Source: a virus. Taken from it: 35,229 nt of DNA. Shown piece by piece: positions 1-7,901 of this stretch (positions are counted from its first letter, which is position 1; each line of letters starts with the position of its first letter). The stretch spans positions 1 to 35,229 of IMG/VR virus record IMGVR_UViG_3300036768_000407; one strand, 5' to 3'. Position numbers and translations under genes: made by a program. The notes under the pieces were generated by a model. It had not been told where the DNA came from. It ran no database searches and saw nothing but the letters and a program-made list of their open reading frames with translations.

Positions 1-1204
1 AATAACGTGGCTCACCTGCCAAATAACCAACAGCAACTTGAGCATAAAGCTTAAGTTGTGTCCCATAAATGTTCAAATCAACACTCCCATCAGGGTATTG
101 AATGAGCACTTGGTCAGTGATATTCACTTTGCCGTTCCAATTCAGAGAGAAGAATTTCTGAGCTGAAATCTTTTGTTGAGCGAATTCACTGGGAGGCGGC
201 CCCACAGCAATTGACTTGGCCGCATCAGCACCTACAAGGAAAGCCACTTCATAGGGTGCGCTGCTTAGATTGTTGTAAGCGGGATTTGGCACACACTTCT
301 TGGTGGTTTCATTGTAGATTTGAGGCGCCACGGCGTTGCCTTGGGCATCAAATCTGAGAGGGAATGGGTCAAATTTGTAGGTGACCTTCCCAAACAGTGA
401 ACCCATGAAGCCGTCAAAGAGGAGATTAAGGTCAATGCTCTTCAGCAAATTGGTGTCAGGGTCATACAGAAACAAATCAAAAGCTTCTGTTGAGCCAACC
501 AACACATATTTGCCCTTAATCCCCTCATTCTCCTTTGGCATGTTATAAGTGCGCTCAAACGGAGGAGCACCCAAATCTTCTCTAAGAGCCAATTGTGCTT
601 TGAACACAGTTCTTAGATTCAGATTTGATTTCACGCTGTTTGTTTGAGCATTGAACCATGCCTTGGTTTTAGTTCCATCCGCTGAAAGTGTAGATTCCAA
701 AGGTTGATTTGGAGCATCCACAATCCCAGTTCCAGCGAGATACACATATGGGGCACGTGCCCAGAGATTTGTGCGAATGAAAAACTCATTGAAAACAGAA
801 ATCTGTCTCACCAAGTCATCATCCGCATACTTCACATGGTCTCGCCAGAAAGAGATGAAATAAGGCACAAAGTTGAATTGCATAGACTCAAATCTATGCA
901 ATTTGACCGTTGCCTCCTCAACACTCTCAGTGACGGAGTGAATGTTTTTGTTTGGGACTTGCGTGATATCACGCGGAAACACCAGAGGGTTGACCACTGG
1001 CGACGGCTGGGGAGTTACTCCCCTGAGGACTGGACCTTGGTTTGGCTGCCATTTAATTGAGCCAAACAACTGGTCATAGATTTTCCACCTAGGAAACTGA
1101 GCTACCTCGTTTTTGGCGAGGTAGAAAGGCAGCTTTTGGAAACGGTCAATGTCTTCGACCGCAGCATTGCCAAAGGCTGCCGGTAAATCCACTTGTGAGG
1201 GCAT
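1..1204 (-). CDS. Major capsid protein (C-terminus at or beyond window edge)
   Basis: I read an open frame of 401 codons from an ATG at 1204-1202 to the window edge with no stop; an in-frame TGA lies two codons upstream, so this start is forced. The protein begins MPSQVDLPAAFGNAAVEDID and ends GYLAGEPRY at the edge. I assign it as the shell-forming capsid protein mainly by position: it follows portal and a charged scaffold-like gene on the same strand, as in T7 (8-9-10), and its size suits the role. I cannot name a Pfam family with certainty. It has its own sigma54-like promoter (1328-1344) and a 113-nt leader with a long hairpin, fitting a highly expressed structural gene. If the window is circular, one Cys codon and TAA follow, giving 402 residues. 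Confidence 0.75.
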   Translation of the reverse strand, partial: MPSQVDLPAAFGNAAVEDIDRFQKLPFYLAKNEVAQFPRWKIYDQLFGSIKWQPNQGPVLRGVTPQPSPVVNPLVFPRDITQVPNKNIHSVTESVEEATVKLHRFESMQFNFVPYFISFWRDHVKYADDDLVRQISVFNEFFIRTNLWARAPYVYLAGTGIVDAPNQPLESTLSADGTKTKAWFNAQTNSVKSNLNLRTVFKAQLALREDLGAPPFERTYNMPKENEGIKGKYVLVGSTEAFDLFLYDPDTNLLKSIDLNLLFDGFMGSLFGKVTYKFDPFPLRFDAQGNAVAPQIYNETTKKCVPNPAYNNLSSAPYEVAFLVGADAAKSIAVGPPPSEFAQQKISAQKFFSLNWNGKVNITDQVLIQYPDGSVDLNIYGTQLKLYAQVAVGYLAGEPRY

Positions 1205-1235
1205 AAATCAAAATCAAATTGGTTTTGACTTATCT

Positions 1236-1269
1236 GCCAGAAGTCCCTAACAACAGATGTTAGGCTGGC
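1236..1269 (-). promoter_or_regulatory. Two-part stem-loop in capsid mRNA leader
   Basis: A GCCAG/CTGGC outer stem (1236-1240 with 1265-1269) and a perfect 7-bp inner stem CCTAACA/TGTTAGG (1246-1252 with 1258-1264) are separated by a 5-nt bulge. It lies in the untranslated leader of the capsid gene with no U-run after it, so an mRNA stabiliser or processing site is likelier than a terminator. Confidence 0.5.
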
Positions 1270-1272
1270 AGC

Positions 1273-1306
1273 CCATGCCCTTGGTAAGGAGCGGCCATGC
1301 CCTTGG
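1273..1306. repeat. 12-bp direct repeat in capsid leader
   Basis: CCATGCCCTTGG occurs at 1273-1284 and again at 1295-1306, a 22-bp period (two helical turns), followed by (T/C)TAAG or TAAG in each copy. It lies just downstream of the predicted start site of the capsid promoter. It could be a binding site for a regulator or a chance duplication. Confidence 0.4.
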
Positions 1307-1327
1307 CTAAGAGGCAATTCAGAAACA

Positions 1328-1344
1328 AGCATTTAGCATGCCAA
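1328..1344 (-). promoter_or_regulatory. Sigma54-type promoter for capsid gene
   Basis: On the minus strand the site reads TTGGCATGCTAAATGCT. GG (-24) and GC (-12) are separated by exactly 10 nt, as sigma54 holoenzyme requires. It differs from the textbook TTGGCACGnnnnTTGCT at two positions, and both differences recur in other sites of this window. It is between the scaffold stop and the capsid start; transcription would begin near 1317. Confidence 0.65.
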
Positions 1345-1347
1345 ATC

Positions 1348-2268
1348 TCAAAGAGTGTTAAAATCACTCAAATCTACCATATCAGAACCCTTCTGGGAGG
1401 CAGAAGAACCTGCTGGATTTTGTGATAAACCTTTGTTAGCTTCCAATTCTCTATATTTTGATGCTAGAATTTGAAGTGAGAGAAACAAATCTGTGGCAAC
1501 ATCTAAAAGTGGGTGGTGGGAAAAATGCTTAGGAAACAAAGTTTTAAAATCTTCAGAAACTTGTTTCAAAGTTACATCTCCAACACCTGGGACATTTATC
1601 TTTTCATTCAGCAATTCAGGATTTGCAACCCACTGAAAACGCTTTTTACGCTCATCTTGAATTTTCTGAATATCGGTTTTATAAGTGCTTTCAAAAGTAG
1701 ATTTAAAACCTTCAAGCTCTTTCCTAGCATTCTCAGCAGCATTTCTGGTAGCATTATAGGCTGTAGAAAGCTCCACCTCTGCATCTGGAGAGGGGTCAAG
1801 AGGTTCTGTGTAGACAAAAGTGCCATCAGGTTTGACTTCTCTGATTCCAATCCACTGCTTGCCGGCTTTGATTGCTTTTAGCTGCTCCTTGTAGTGGTTT
1901 GCTACGGCGTCCAAAACTGAAGTCTCAACAAATTTGCTTCTAAAATCTGGATGCAAAACATAGCCTTCTGGATGCTCGTAGAGTGTGTTTGCTTTCTCTA
2001 AATCTCTGAGCTTCCTCAATCTCGTGACCACATAATTGAAGGCATCATTGCTCATTTGCCTCAATAGTTTGGCCTCTTGCTCAGGAAAATCTGACAAATC
2101 CCTTGCTGGAGGCTTCTCTTGAGGCTTATCAGCAGGCTTGTCAGTAGGAGGCTTGTCAGCAGGAAGCTTGTCAGCAGGAGTCTCCTCAGCAGGAGACTTA
2201 TCAGCAGGTGGCTGCTGCGCTCCCACTGGCAAACTAGTCAGTTCTGTCAAAGAATCTGTTGTGGTCAT
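1348..2268 (-). CDS. Scaffold-like capsid assembly protein
   Basis: 306 residues, highly charged and mostly helical. The N-terminus (about residues 18-55) is a degenerate PADK/PTDK/PAEE repeat, rich in Pro, Asp and Lys and expected to be disordered; the repeated bases are visible at 2120-2210. The middle is lysine/glutamate-rich and the C-terminus is Ser/Gln-rich, ending DFNTL. No catalytic motif is seen. Position between portal and major capsid protein, the acidic/basic mixture and a flexible N-terminus all fit an internal scaffold that guides procapsid assembly and then leaves (T7 gp9 role). This is inferred from context, not homology. It overlaps the upstream 84-residue gene by 35 bp. A sigma54-type promoter for the next gene begins right after its stop. 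Confidence 0.7.
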   Translation of the reverse strand: MTTTDSLTELTSLPVGAQQPPADKSPAEETPADKLPADKPPTDKPADKPQEKPPARDLSDFPEQEAKLLRQMSNDAFNYVVTRLRKLRDLEKANTLYEHPEGYVLHPDFRSKFVETSVLDAVANHYKEQLKAIKAGKQWIGIREVKPDGTFVYTEPLDPSPDAEVELSTAYNATRNAAENARKELEGFKSTFESTYKTDIQKIQDERKKRFQWVANPELLNEKINVPGVGDVTLKQVSEDFKTLFPKHFSHHPLLDVATDLFLSLQILASKYRELEANKGLSQNPAGSSASQKGSDMVDLSDFNTL

Positions 2269-2488
2269 AAATCACTTCCTGAAGTTCCATCAAAAATCTA
2301 AGCTGAGCAGCATACACAACCAAGTGGTCATCTCTTAGAGTGGATGCTACGGCTTTAACCAGTTTTTCCTTTTCGTTTCCAAGAAGCTTTTGTAGCCTCT
2401 TTCCCATCGGAGTGTTCAGCCACTCTTGAAGCTGAATCTTTTTCTTTTCCTCCTCCGGTCTCAACAATTTTGACAGTTCCATCTTCAT
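2234..2488 (-). CDS. Small conserved-position head protein of unknown function
   Basis: 84 residues, Lys/Glu-rich, probably all helical (starts MKMELSKLLRPEEEKKK). No recognised domain or motif. It overlaps the portal stop by 4 bp and the next gene by 35 bp, so it is translationally embedded in the portal-scaffold pair and very likely real. The location suggests a minor head or assembly cofactor; that is inference only. Confidence 0.65.
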   Translation of the reverse strand: MKMELSKLLRPEEEKKKIQLQEWLNTPMGKRLQKLLGNEKEKLVKAVASTLRDDHLVVYAAQLRFLMELQEVIYDHNRFFDRTD

Positions 2489-4110
2489 TTGCTTTTAGCG
2501 TTTTCATCTTGCTTCAATATCTCCGTTGCTTGTTTCACCACTTCCACTGCCTTTGGGTCTTTTATTGCACCCTCATGAATTGCAGATGCCAAAATCTGCA
2601 ATAGGGCAGCAGAGAGTGCTTTGAATTTGTCACCGCCTTGTGACAAAAGTTTCAAATAGCTTTCAGCTTCATTCGGAAACATATTTTTGATTAAGTCCCG
2701 AATGAAAACATCTTTGGCCCCAGTAGAGCCAATCACAGGCAGCATTTGGGTCATCAAAGAAATCTTTTGCTGTCTCTCAACAAAGTCCACATCACCAGAA
2801 GGAATAATCACATAGTTGCCATAGGCATAAAGGCTTTTTAGCTCATCATCAACTTTGATTAGGCCGCCAAAAATTCTGCTTCTGATGATTTCAAAAGCTA
2901 CTGTGTAAAGCTCTGTTAGTGCGGCTGAAAACAAATTTAGTTGGGCCGCCGAAAGCATTTGGGCGCTCATCATTGAGGCTTGAATCTCCGTAGCGGTTTT
3001 TCTGCTATCTTTGCGATTTTGGGCAGCATAATTGACTTGAGAAATCTCCTGAACATTCATTGTCATTAGGGCTTGAATTGCTGAGAGCATTGTGGGGTCA
3101 GGTGGCTTGAGTTGGAATTGCACCACTGGCGCTGAGATGACATCTCCACTTTTCAAAGCTGTGTGTTGCAAACCAATTTCTTCACTTGTTGGGCCTAAAT
3201 CTGTGTTACGAGCAAAAAGCAAATAAGAGCCTCTCCTATGAGCAGTCACAAAGCTGGACATAAGAGAGGTCACAGCTTCTTGAGTGTCTTGGTCAAGATA
3301 GACTCTGCCACGGAGTTTTTGCAAAGTTGTGTTTTCTGTCAAAAGGTATGGGAAGATTACAAATGGATAGTCAACTTCTGGAATATTTTTGTTGTTGTAG
3401 CGGCCAATATAAAGTGGAGATGGCTCTTTTAGCCACTCATCACAATGTTCTACTGCTGACCAGCCAACATGCACAACTCCATCTTTGCGGAAAAAGACTT
3501 TCTCAACTTCTATGTAGGATTTATCTCTGGTTTCTCTGAAGCTTTCAACAATTTTGTCAATATATTCTTGATTGAAACCTAGAGAAACCAGTTTGCGGAG
3601 TTGGGATTTTGTGAAATAGAAAATTCTAATCAGAGTTTCGCAACTCTGAATATCCATTGTGTCTTTTGGGAAGCCAAAGCAGCCAAAATCTACATCTTGA
3701 AAGACAAGATTTCCTGGCTTGGTGATGTCTGGGACAATTTCACAAATGCCGAAGCCATTTTGTTGCATTCCATCAATGATTCTGTAGATTGGAAATTGCC
3801 AGCCACTATATCTGACTCTGTTTGTGAAATCTTTTTCAAGTCTTTCTGTGACAAAGTCTCTGCCAATTGGTTTGAAGATTGCGGCTCTTGTGGATTGGGA
3901 GAGATAAGCTATGTAGGCGGCTTGCTCTCTGCGGATGTTGGAATCAATAATGTGCTGAGGGACAAAAATCTCATCTTCAGAGAGTTTATTCTCTCTGCGT
4001 AGTGCCTCAGTGTCAATCTCAATATACCTGAGCTTTCTGTTTAGCTCAAGTCTAGTGCGTTGCTCTGAGGCGACAGTTCTTAGGTCTCGGATTTTATCCA
4101 AGAGTTCCAT
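2485..4110 (-). CDS. Portal (head-tail connector) protein
   Basis: 541 residues, the size of T7-type portals (T7 gp8 is 536). Portals form the dodecameric ring at one capsid vertex through which DNA is packaged and ejected. I assign it from length, position directly after TerL plus one small gene and before scaffold and capsid, and the overall look: helical N-terminal arm, a beta-rich wing near residues 100-250, and a long helical C-terminal section from about residue 340 (NVQEISQVNYAAQNRKDSRK then repeated helices) typical of podoviral connectors. It starts at ATG 4110, immediately adjacent to the stop of the preceding gene at 4111. No frameshift or truncation is seen. No single signature motif proves the family. 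Confidence 0.85.
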   Translation of the reverse strand: MELLDKIRDLRTVASEQRTRLELNRKLRYIEIDTEALRRENKLSEDEIFVPQHIIDSNIRREQAAYIAYLSQSTRAAIFKPIGRDFVTERLEKDFTNRVRYSGWQFPIYRIIDGMQQNGFGICEIVPDITKPGNLVFQDVDFGCFGFPKDTMDIQSCETLIRIFYFTKSQLRKLVSLGFNQEYIDKIVESFRETRDKSYIEVEKVFFRKDGVVHVGWSAVEHCDEWLKEPSPLYIGRYNNKNIPEVDYPFVIFPYLLTENTTLQKLRGRVYLDQDTQEAVTSLMSSFVTAHRRGSYLLFARNTDLGPTSEEIGLQHTALKSGDVISAPVVQFQLKPPDPTMLSAIQALMTMNVQEISQVNYAAQNRKDSRKTATEIQASMMSAQMLSAAQLNLFSAALTELYTVAFEIIRSRIFGGLIKVDDELKSLYAYGNYVIIPSGDVDFVERQQKISLMTQMLPVIGSTGAKDVFIRDLIKNMFPNEAESYLKLLSQGGDKFKALSAALLQILASAIHEGAIKDPKAVEVVKQATEILKQDENAKSK

Positions 4111-4356
4111 TTAAGGAAGCTCCTCATTCATGTCGAATTCAGTAGGGCCTTTTCCTTTTTGCTGAGCACCCTGCTGTTGCTGCTGAAGCTTTTCTTGAAG
4201 CTTAGTGATGATATAATCAATCTCAGCGGGGGAAGCTCCAGAAATCAGAGCATCCACCTGAGATTTAAATTCATCACCTACATTATCAGCAGCATTATTT
4301 GTAGCCATAGCTGCGCCAGCATTCATTTCTTTATCAGCGTTTCTATTAGGATTCAT
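4111..4356 (-). CDS. Small Gln-rich protein between TerL and portal
   Basis: 81 residues with low-complexity ends: an Asn/Ala-rich N-terminus and a QQQQQ tract near residue 59 followed by a basic stretch. A central helix (SPAEIDYIITKLQEKL) could form a coiled coil. It overlaps the TerL stop by 11 bp and abuts the portal start, so it is part of the packaging operon. I do not recognise it. It could be a small decoration, assembly or packaging accessory protein. Confidence 0.6.
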   Translation of the reverse strand: MNPNRNADKEMNAGAAMATNNAADNVGDEFKSQVDALISGASPAEIDYIITKLQEKLQQQQQGAQQKGKGPTEFDMNEELP

Positions 4357-5803
4357 TTCTCACCATTAGGTTGTATTGTTCTATTTCTGCTTTAAGCAAA
4401 GGATTTATCTTTGCTTTTTGTCCAGACCTTTGGACAAAATTCTTAATCAGAGGAGGCGGCTGAAGCGGAGGTGGCTTAGCAACAAAAGTTGTTTTGTAAT
4501 CTGTGAATGCCAGCACCACCGCATCTGCTCTGTCTGGAGAACCGACACCTCTGAATTTTGCTTTCCTCTTAGGTTCCAAAATATAAGAGCCATCTTGCCT
4601 CACCATATAGCGCCTAGAGGAAAGCTGAGAAATCAGCTTCTGGTCATTTGGCAAACAAATTTCACTCTCCTCAAGGAGTTTCGCGAATTTAAACCAAAGC
4701 TCAGTGCCCAAATTGGCATAAGCCTTTTTGTCTCTTGGTTTAGAACCACTATTCACAAAAAACACATTCTTCCAATTGTGGCGGCTTTTCAATTCCCACA
4801 AAATTGGGCCGCCTAGGCCGCTGCTATCAGCATAAATTGGGCCAGTCACCTCATTATCTTTCAGAAGCCTATTCAAAGTGTCCACTGTCTTTGAAGTGTC
4901 TTTAGCTCTCCAAGCAAAAATCTTAGTAATTTTATTCCCGTTTCTGATTGCCAACACGGTTTCATCTCCGTCAGCAGCTAAGTCAAGCCCAGCACAGTTT
5001 TCATCTCCAACTTTGTGAGGCACATTTAGGGCTTTTGAGATGTTGAGATATGGGATTACTGTGCTATCATCTTGGGCAGCAAACTCTGCCAAGAACATGG
5101 ATTTAAAGAGAGGAGAGTTTTCTCCATATTCTGCTTTGCAATTCTCTACATATTCTGCGGGAATATGCGGGCAATCTTTGTAAGTGGCAAGATAAACTTT
5201 GTAGTTTCCTGAAGTGAATCTCTTGTAGAAAGTGCCATCTGGGAGACCGGGGGTAGAGCAATCCACTCTTTTTGTGAAGCCAGTGCATCTGGCTAGTGCT
5301 TTGAAAATGTCTTCTGGAATGGATTTGGATTCTGAAGTGAAGATTGCTAAGTGGGAATTGTGGGTTTTGGGATGCCAACCTTCTGCTCTGCCACTCTCGT
5401 CTGTCACGAAAAGTTCTATCACTGAGCCAGTGACAATATTCTCATAGTGCCTGTAGTTGATTCTCCAGATTTCTGTGCCAAACCTTGAATTGATTTGCTC
5501 ACACAGACGTTTTATGTAGGAGTTTGTTTGCCTATCTAGCTGAGTGCCGGAGGCAGAAGTCACTACGCAGGTGGCATCTTTGAATCTGCTGCCTAGCCAC
5601 ACTGCACATGGCGCTATGATGAACTTGTCTTTGCCTGCACCATTACAGGTGCAAACCACGGCCTCAAAAGGTGTGGTGGTGGCAAAGTCTTGGTGGAATT
5701 TCACTTGCCAAGGGTATAGGTTGTAGCTCCCATTTAGAAGCTCATCATCCACATACAAAAGCATCTCTGTTGGGTCATCCCAAATATCTAGGACTTGGCC
5801 CAT
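4346..5803 (-). CDS. terL: Terminase large subunit (packaging ATPase-nuclease)
   Basis: 485 residues, normal for TerL. It pumps DNA through the portal using ATP and cuts the concatemer. The N-terminal ATPase shows a P-loop NGAGKD at about residues 51-56, and the Walker B region aligns as IFTSESKSIP near residue 155. The C-terminal RNase H-like nuclease shows GLDLAADGDE near residue 270, YADSSGLGG near 330 and the DRADA motif near 423. Two oddities: the P-loop Lys is followed by Asp rather than Thr/Ser, and the usual Walker B Asp-Glu reads Ser-Glu. The gene overlaps TerS by 16 bp and is read in the same operon, under the sigma54-type promoter at 6255-6271. Confidence 0.9.
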   Translation of the reverse strand: MGQVLDIWDDPTEMLLYVDDELLNGSYNLYPWQVKFHQDFATTTPFEAVVCTCNGAGKDKFIIAPCAVWLGSRFKDATCVVTSASGTQLDRQTNSYIKRLCEQINSRFGTEIWRINYRHYENIVTGSVIELFVTDESGRAEGWHPKTHNSHLAIFTSESKSIPEDIFKALARCTGFTKRVDCSTPGLPDGTFYKRFTSGNYKVYLATYKDCPHIPAEYVENCKAEYGENSPLFKSMFLAEFAAQDDSTVIPYLNISKALNVPHKVGDENCAGLDLAADGDETVLAIRNGNKITKIFAWRAKDTSKTVDTLNRLLKDNEVTGPIYADSSGLGGPILWELKSRHNWKNVFFVNSGSKPRDKKAYANLGTELWFKFAKLLEESEICLPNDQKLISQLSSRRYMVRQDGSYILEPKRKAKFRGVGSPDRADAVVLAFTDYKTTFVAKPPPLQPPPLIKNFVQRSGQKAKINPLLKAEIEQYNLMVRNES

Positions 5804-6159
5804 GCTTCAGCTAAAAGCTTCTCCTTCCTTTCTTTGACTTTGTCAACAATCAGGGAGAGCACACTCACATTTACTTGAGGCATTTTGTGGATTTGAGGCC
5901 GCTTTTGGCCTTGGAGAGTGTCCAAAATATAAGCTGCGGCCCTTTGCCTCACAGAGTCCTCCACTGAGTTTGTGGCAAGCTCCTGCATCACATCAATTGC
6001 CACATCCTCCAGTCCTCTGTCACGCATTTTCTTTTCCACAGAGGAGATTACCATCTCCACGGCCTCTGGCTCATAGCCTAGGGCTTCAGCAATTTGGTTG
6101 TTGCTGAGGCCTTGCTCATGGAGCTTAATCACTTGCAAGTTCTCCGGACTCATAAACAA
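5788..6159 (-). CDS. terS: Terminase small subunit
   Basis: 123 residues. TerS recognises the packaging site and presents DNA to TerL. The N-terminus contains a helix-turn-helix-like segment (about residues 8-35, IKLHEQGLSNNQIAEALGY), followed by helices that probably oligomerise, and a basic C-terminal tail rich in Lys/Arg/Glu. Size and order (directly upstream of TerL with a 16-bp overlap) support the call. Two close starts exist, ATG at 6159 and at 6153 (MSPEN); neither has a clear Shine-Dalgarno. A 39-codon frame (6122-6241) overlaps this start, so translation may be coupled to it. Confidence 0.8.
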   Translation of the reverse strand: MFMSPENLQVIKLHEQGLSNNQIAEALGYEPEAVEMVISSVEKKMRDRGLEDVAIDVMQELATNSVEDSVRQRAAAYILDTLQGQKRPQIHKMPQVNVSVLSLIVDKVKERKEKLLAEAWAKS

Positions 6160-6241
6160 TCTTCACAAGGTCGGAACTTAAAACCACCTCCAAAAGCTCT
6201 TGGGGCAGCTTTAAGATTTCCTCTAATGTTAACTTTTGCAT
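6122..6241 (-). CDS. Possible small leader ORF upstream of terS
   Basis: A 39-codon frame reads MQKLTLEEILKLPQELLEVV and continues to GELASD then TAA. The amphipathic, charged composition looks protein-like. Its ATG is only about 3 nt from the start site predicted from the sigma54-type promoter, so it would be nearly leaderless. It overlaps terS by 38 bp in another frame. It could be a coupling peptide, a frameshift-linked N-terminus of TerS, or chance. Confidence 0.35.
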
Positions 6242-6254
6242 GCTTCTGTGAGGA

Positions 6255-6271
6255 AGCAAATTTTGTGCCAA
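6255..6271 (-). promoter_or_regulatory. Sigma54-type promoter for the packaging/head operon
   Basis: The minus strand reads TTGGCACAAAATTTGCT, a full match to YTGGCACRnnnnTTGCW, with 10 nt between the -24 GG and the -12 GC. Transcription would start near 6244, ahead of terS, TerL, portal and the rest of the minus operon. It is the best sigma54 match in the window. Confidence 0.75.
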
Positions 6272-6362
6272 AACATCTTTAGCATTTGATTTTGGAATTT
6301 TATTTATGATAAAATTTGAAGTGACTGGCTTCGGAAAATTTGGCTTAAAAATTGCTCAAAGA

Positions 6363-7484
6363 ATGTTTATGACTTGTTTAGATTTGTTCTGTGGATGTGG
6401 TGGATTTAGCTTAGGAGTTGAGAAAGCTGGATTACAAGTTTTAGCTGCTATAGATAATGACCCAGCAGCTATAACAGTGTTCTTTCAGAATTTTCCAAAC
6501 ATTCCACATGTTCTAGAATGTGATTTAACAAAGTTTTCTCCAGAAAAATTACACTCAATAACCAAAACAAATTTTGATGTGATTATTGGTGGACCACCTT
6601 GTCAAGGTTTTTCTACAGCGAGAGCTGAAAATTTTGGCCCAGAAGATGACCCTAGGCGGCATCTTTACAAAGAATTCTTTGCTTATATTGATTATTTTAG
6701 ACCAAAAATTTTTGTGATGGAAAATGTCCAAGGGATTAAAAAGATTGCTAGAGGCAAAATTTATGCGCAGATTTTAGCTGAATGTTGTCAACTTGGATAT
6801 AAGGTATTTTGTGAGGATATTTGTGCTTGGCTTTATGGTGTGCCACAGAAGAGAGTGAGGCATTTTATTTTTGGACTTCTTCTTGAATTGCCTAATCCAT
6901 CTTTGGAAAGGTTTATGCTGCCGCAAATTACTCTTTGGGAAGCAATTGGTGATTTGCCACCTCTGGCTGCTGGCGAGAGCAAAAATGAATATGACCTAGA
7001 ATTACGTAGGCAGCACCTAGCTAGATATGGTGGCCGCTATATTGAGCAAGTGATTGAAGTTCACAAAACAAAGGAGTTGACAGCACATTATGCTAGGCCG
7101 CATCTTGAGAGGGATTTGAGAGATATGGCAAAAATGCTAGAGGGAGAAACAATTGAGGATGCTTTACGCCGTGGAGTGGAGTTTGAGTGGCCTTGTCCAA
7201 AAAAGGGTTTTAGGGATAGATATATTCGTCAACACAGGGATAAGCTTTGCTCAACTATTTTAGCAAATTTAGGTAAAAATTGGTTCAGGTTTATTCACCC
7301 TACACAAAATCGCTCCATCACTCCTAGGGAGGCCGCAAGAATTCAGAGCTTCCCTGATTGGTTCAAGCTTCCTGTCCAGCAATCTCATCAATTCCGCCTG
7401 ATTGGTAATGCTGTGCCGCCGCTGGTGGGGCAGGCTATTGGCAAAGCAATCAGGGAGATTCTTGAAGGCTGCCCACTGCATTAG
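6363..7484 (+). CDS. C5-cytosine DNA methyltransferase
   Basis: Transfers a methyl group from S-adenosylmethionine to C5 of cytosine. All diagnostic motifs are present: DLFCGCGGFSLG (I, cofactor binding), GGPPCQGFS with the catalytic Cys (IV), MENVQG (VI), PQKRVR (VIII region) and GNAVPPLVGQAIG (X); the variable region between VIII and X would be the target-recognition domain. About 373 residues from this start. An in-frame ATG at 6306 would add 19 residues, but motif I normally lies within a few residues of the N-terminus and a TATGATAAAAT-like -10 region overlaps 6305-6315, so I prefer 6363 (or 6369). No restriction endonuclease is adjacent, so it looks like an orphan phage enzyme, probably against host restriction. 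The target sequence is not known. Confidence 0.92.
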   Translation: MFMTCLDLFCGCGGFSLGVEKAGLQVLAAIDNDPAAITVFFQNFPNIPHVLECDLTKFSPEKLHSITKTNFDVIIGGPPCQGFSTARAENFGPEDDPRRHLYKEFFAYIDYFRPKIFVMENVQGIKKIARGKIYAQILAECCQLGYKVFCEDICAWLYGVPQKRVRHFIFGLLLELPNPSLERFMLPQITLWEAIGDLPPLAAGESKNEYDLELRRQHLARYGGRYIEQVIEVHKTKELTAHYARPHLERDLRDMAKMLEGETIEDALRRGVEFEWPCPKKGFRDRYIRQHRDKLCSTILANLGKNWFRFIHPTQNRSITPREAARIQSFPDWFKLPVQQSHQFRLIGNAVPPLVGQAIGKAIREILEGCPLH

Positions 7485-7747
<263 letters not shown>

Positions 7748-7750
7748 CTT

Positions 7751-7794
7751 GTCTAGGACGGCGTGTCTAGGCTAGCGTGTCCAGGATGTCCAGG
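7751..7794. repeat. Four GTCYAGG repeats
   Basis: GTCTAGG at 7751-7757 and 7765-7771, then GTCCAGG at 7779-7785 and 7788-7794, with CTAGC between some copies. The same heptamer occurs within the promoter spacer at 9345-9361 (as its complement) and in the early leader at 10862-10868. It may be an operator; it is also part of hairpin arms in this GC-rich region. Confidence 0.5.
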
Positions 7795-7823
7795 CTAGCG
7801 CGCAACTAGGATTGCCAGTGTTT

Positions 7824-7837
7824 CGCCCGATCGGGCG
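7824..7837. repeat. Perfect 14-bp GC-rich palindrome
   Basis: CGCCCGATCGGGCG is fully self-complementary. It lies just downstream (in minus orientation) of the terminator of the 178-residue gene. It could be a protein-binding site. Confidence 0.55.
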
Positions 7838-7850
7838 GAGCATCTGGGAC

Positions 7851-7882
7851 AAAAAAATCCCCGCAACAGTGTTGCGGGGATT
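7851..7882 (-). terminator. Rho-independent terminator of the GC-rich minus cluster
   Basis: Inverted repeat AATCCCCGCAACA / TGTTGCGGGGATT (13 bp, centred at 7869). On the minus strand the stem is followed by seven Ts (plus-strand A run 7851-7857). It lies 20 bp past the stop of the gene at 7902, as expected for its terminator. Confidence 0.9.
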
Positions 7883-7901
7883 GCGCGCTGGATTTTGTGG
7901 A

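Noticed and set aside
704-1060. 118-codon plus frame inside the capsid gene
   Set aside because: Shadow of the capsid frame on the opposite strand; no ribosome-binding site or promoter.
1102-1332. 76-codon minus frame MLVSELPLSQ over the capsid leader and N-terminus
   Set aside because: It overlaps the capsid start in another frame, covers the leader hairpin and promoter, and its composition is not protein-like.
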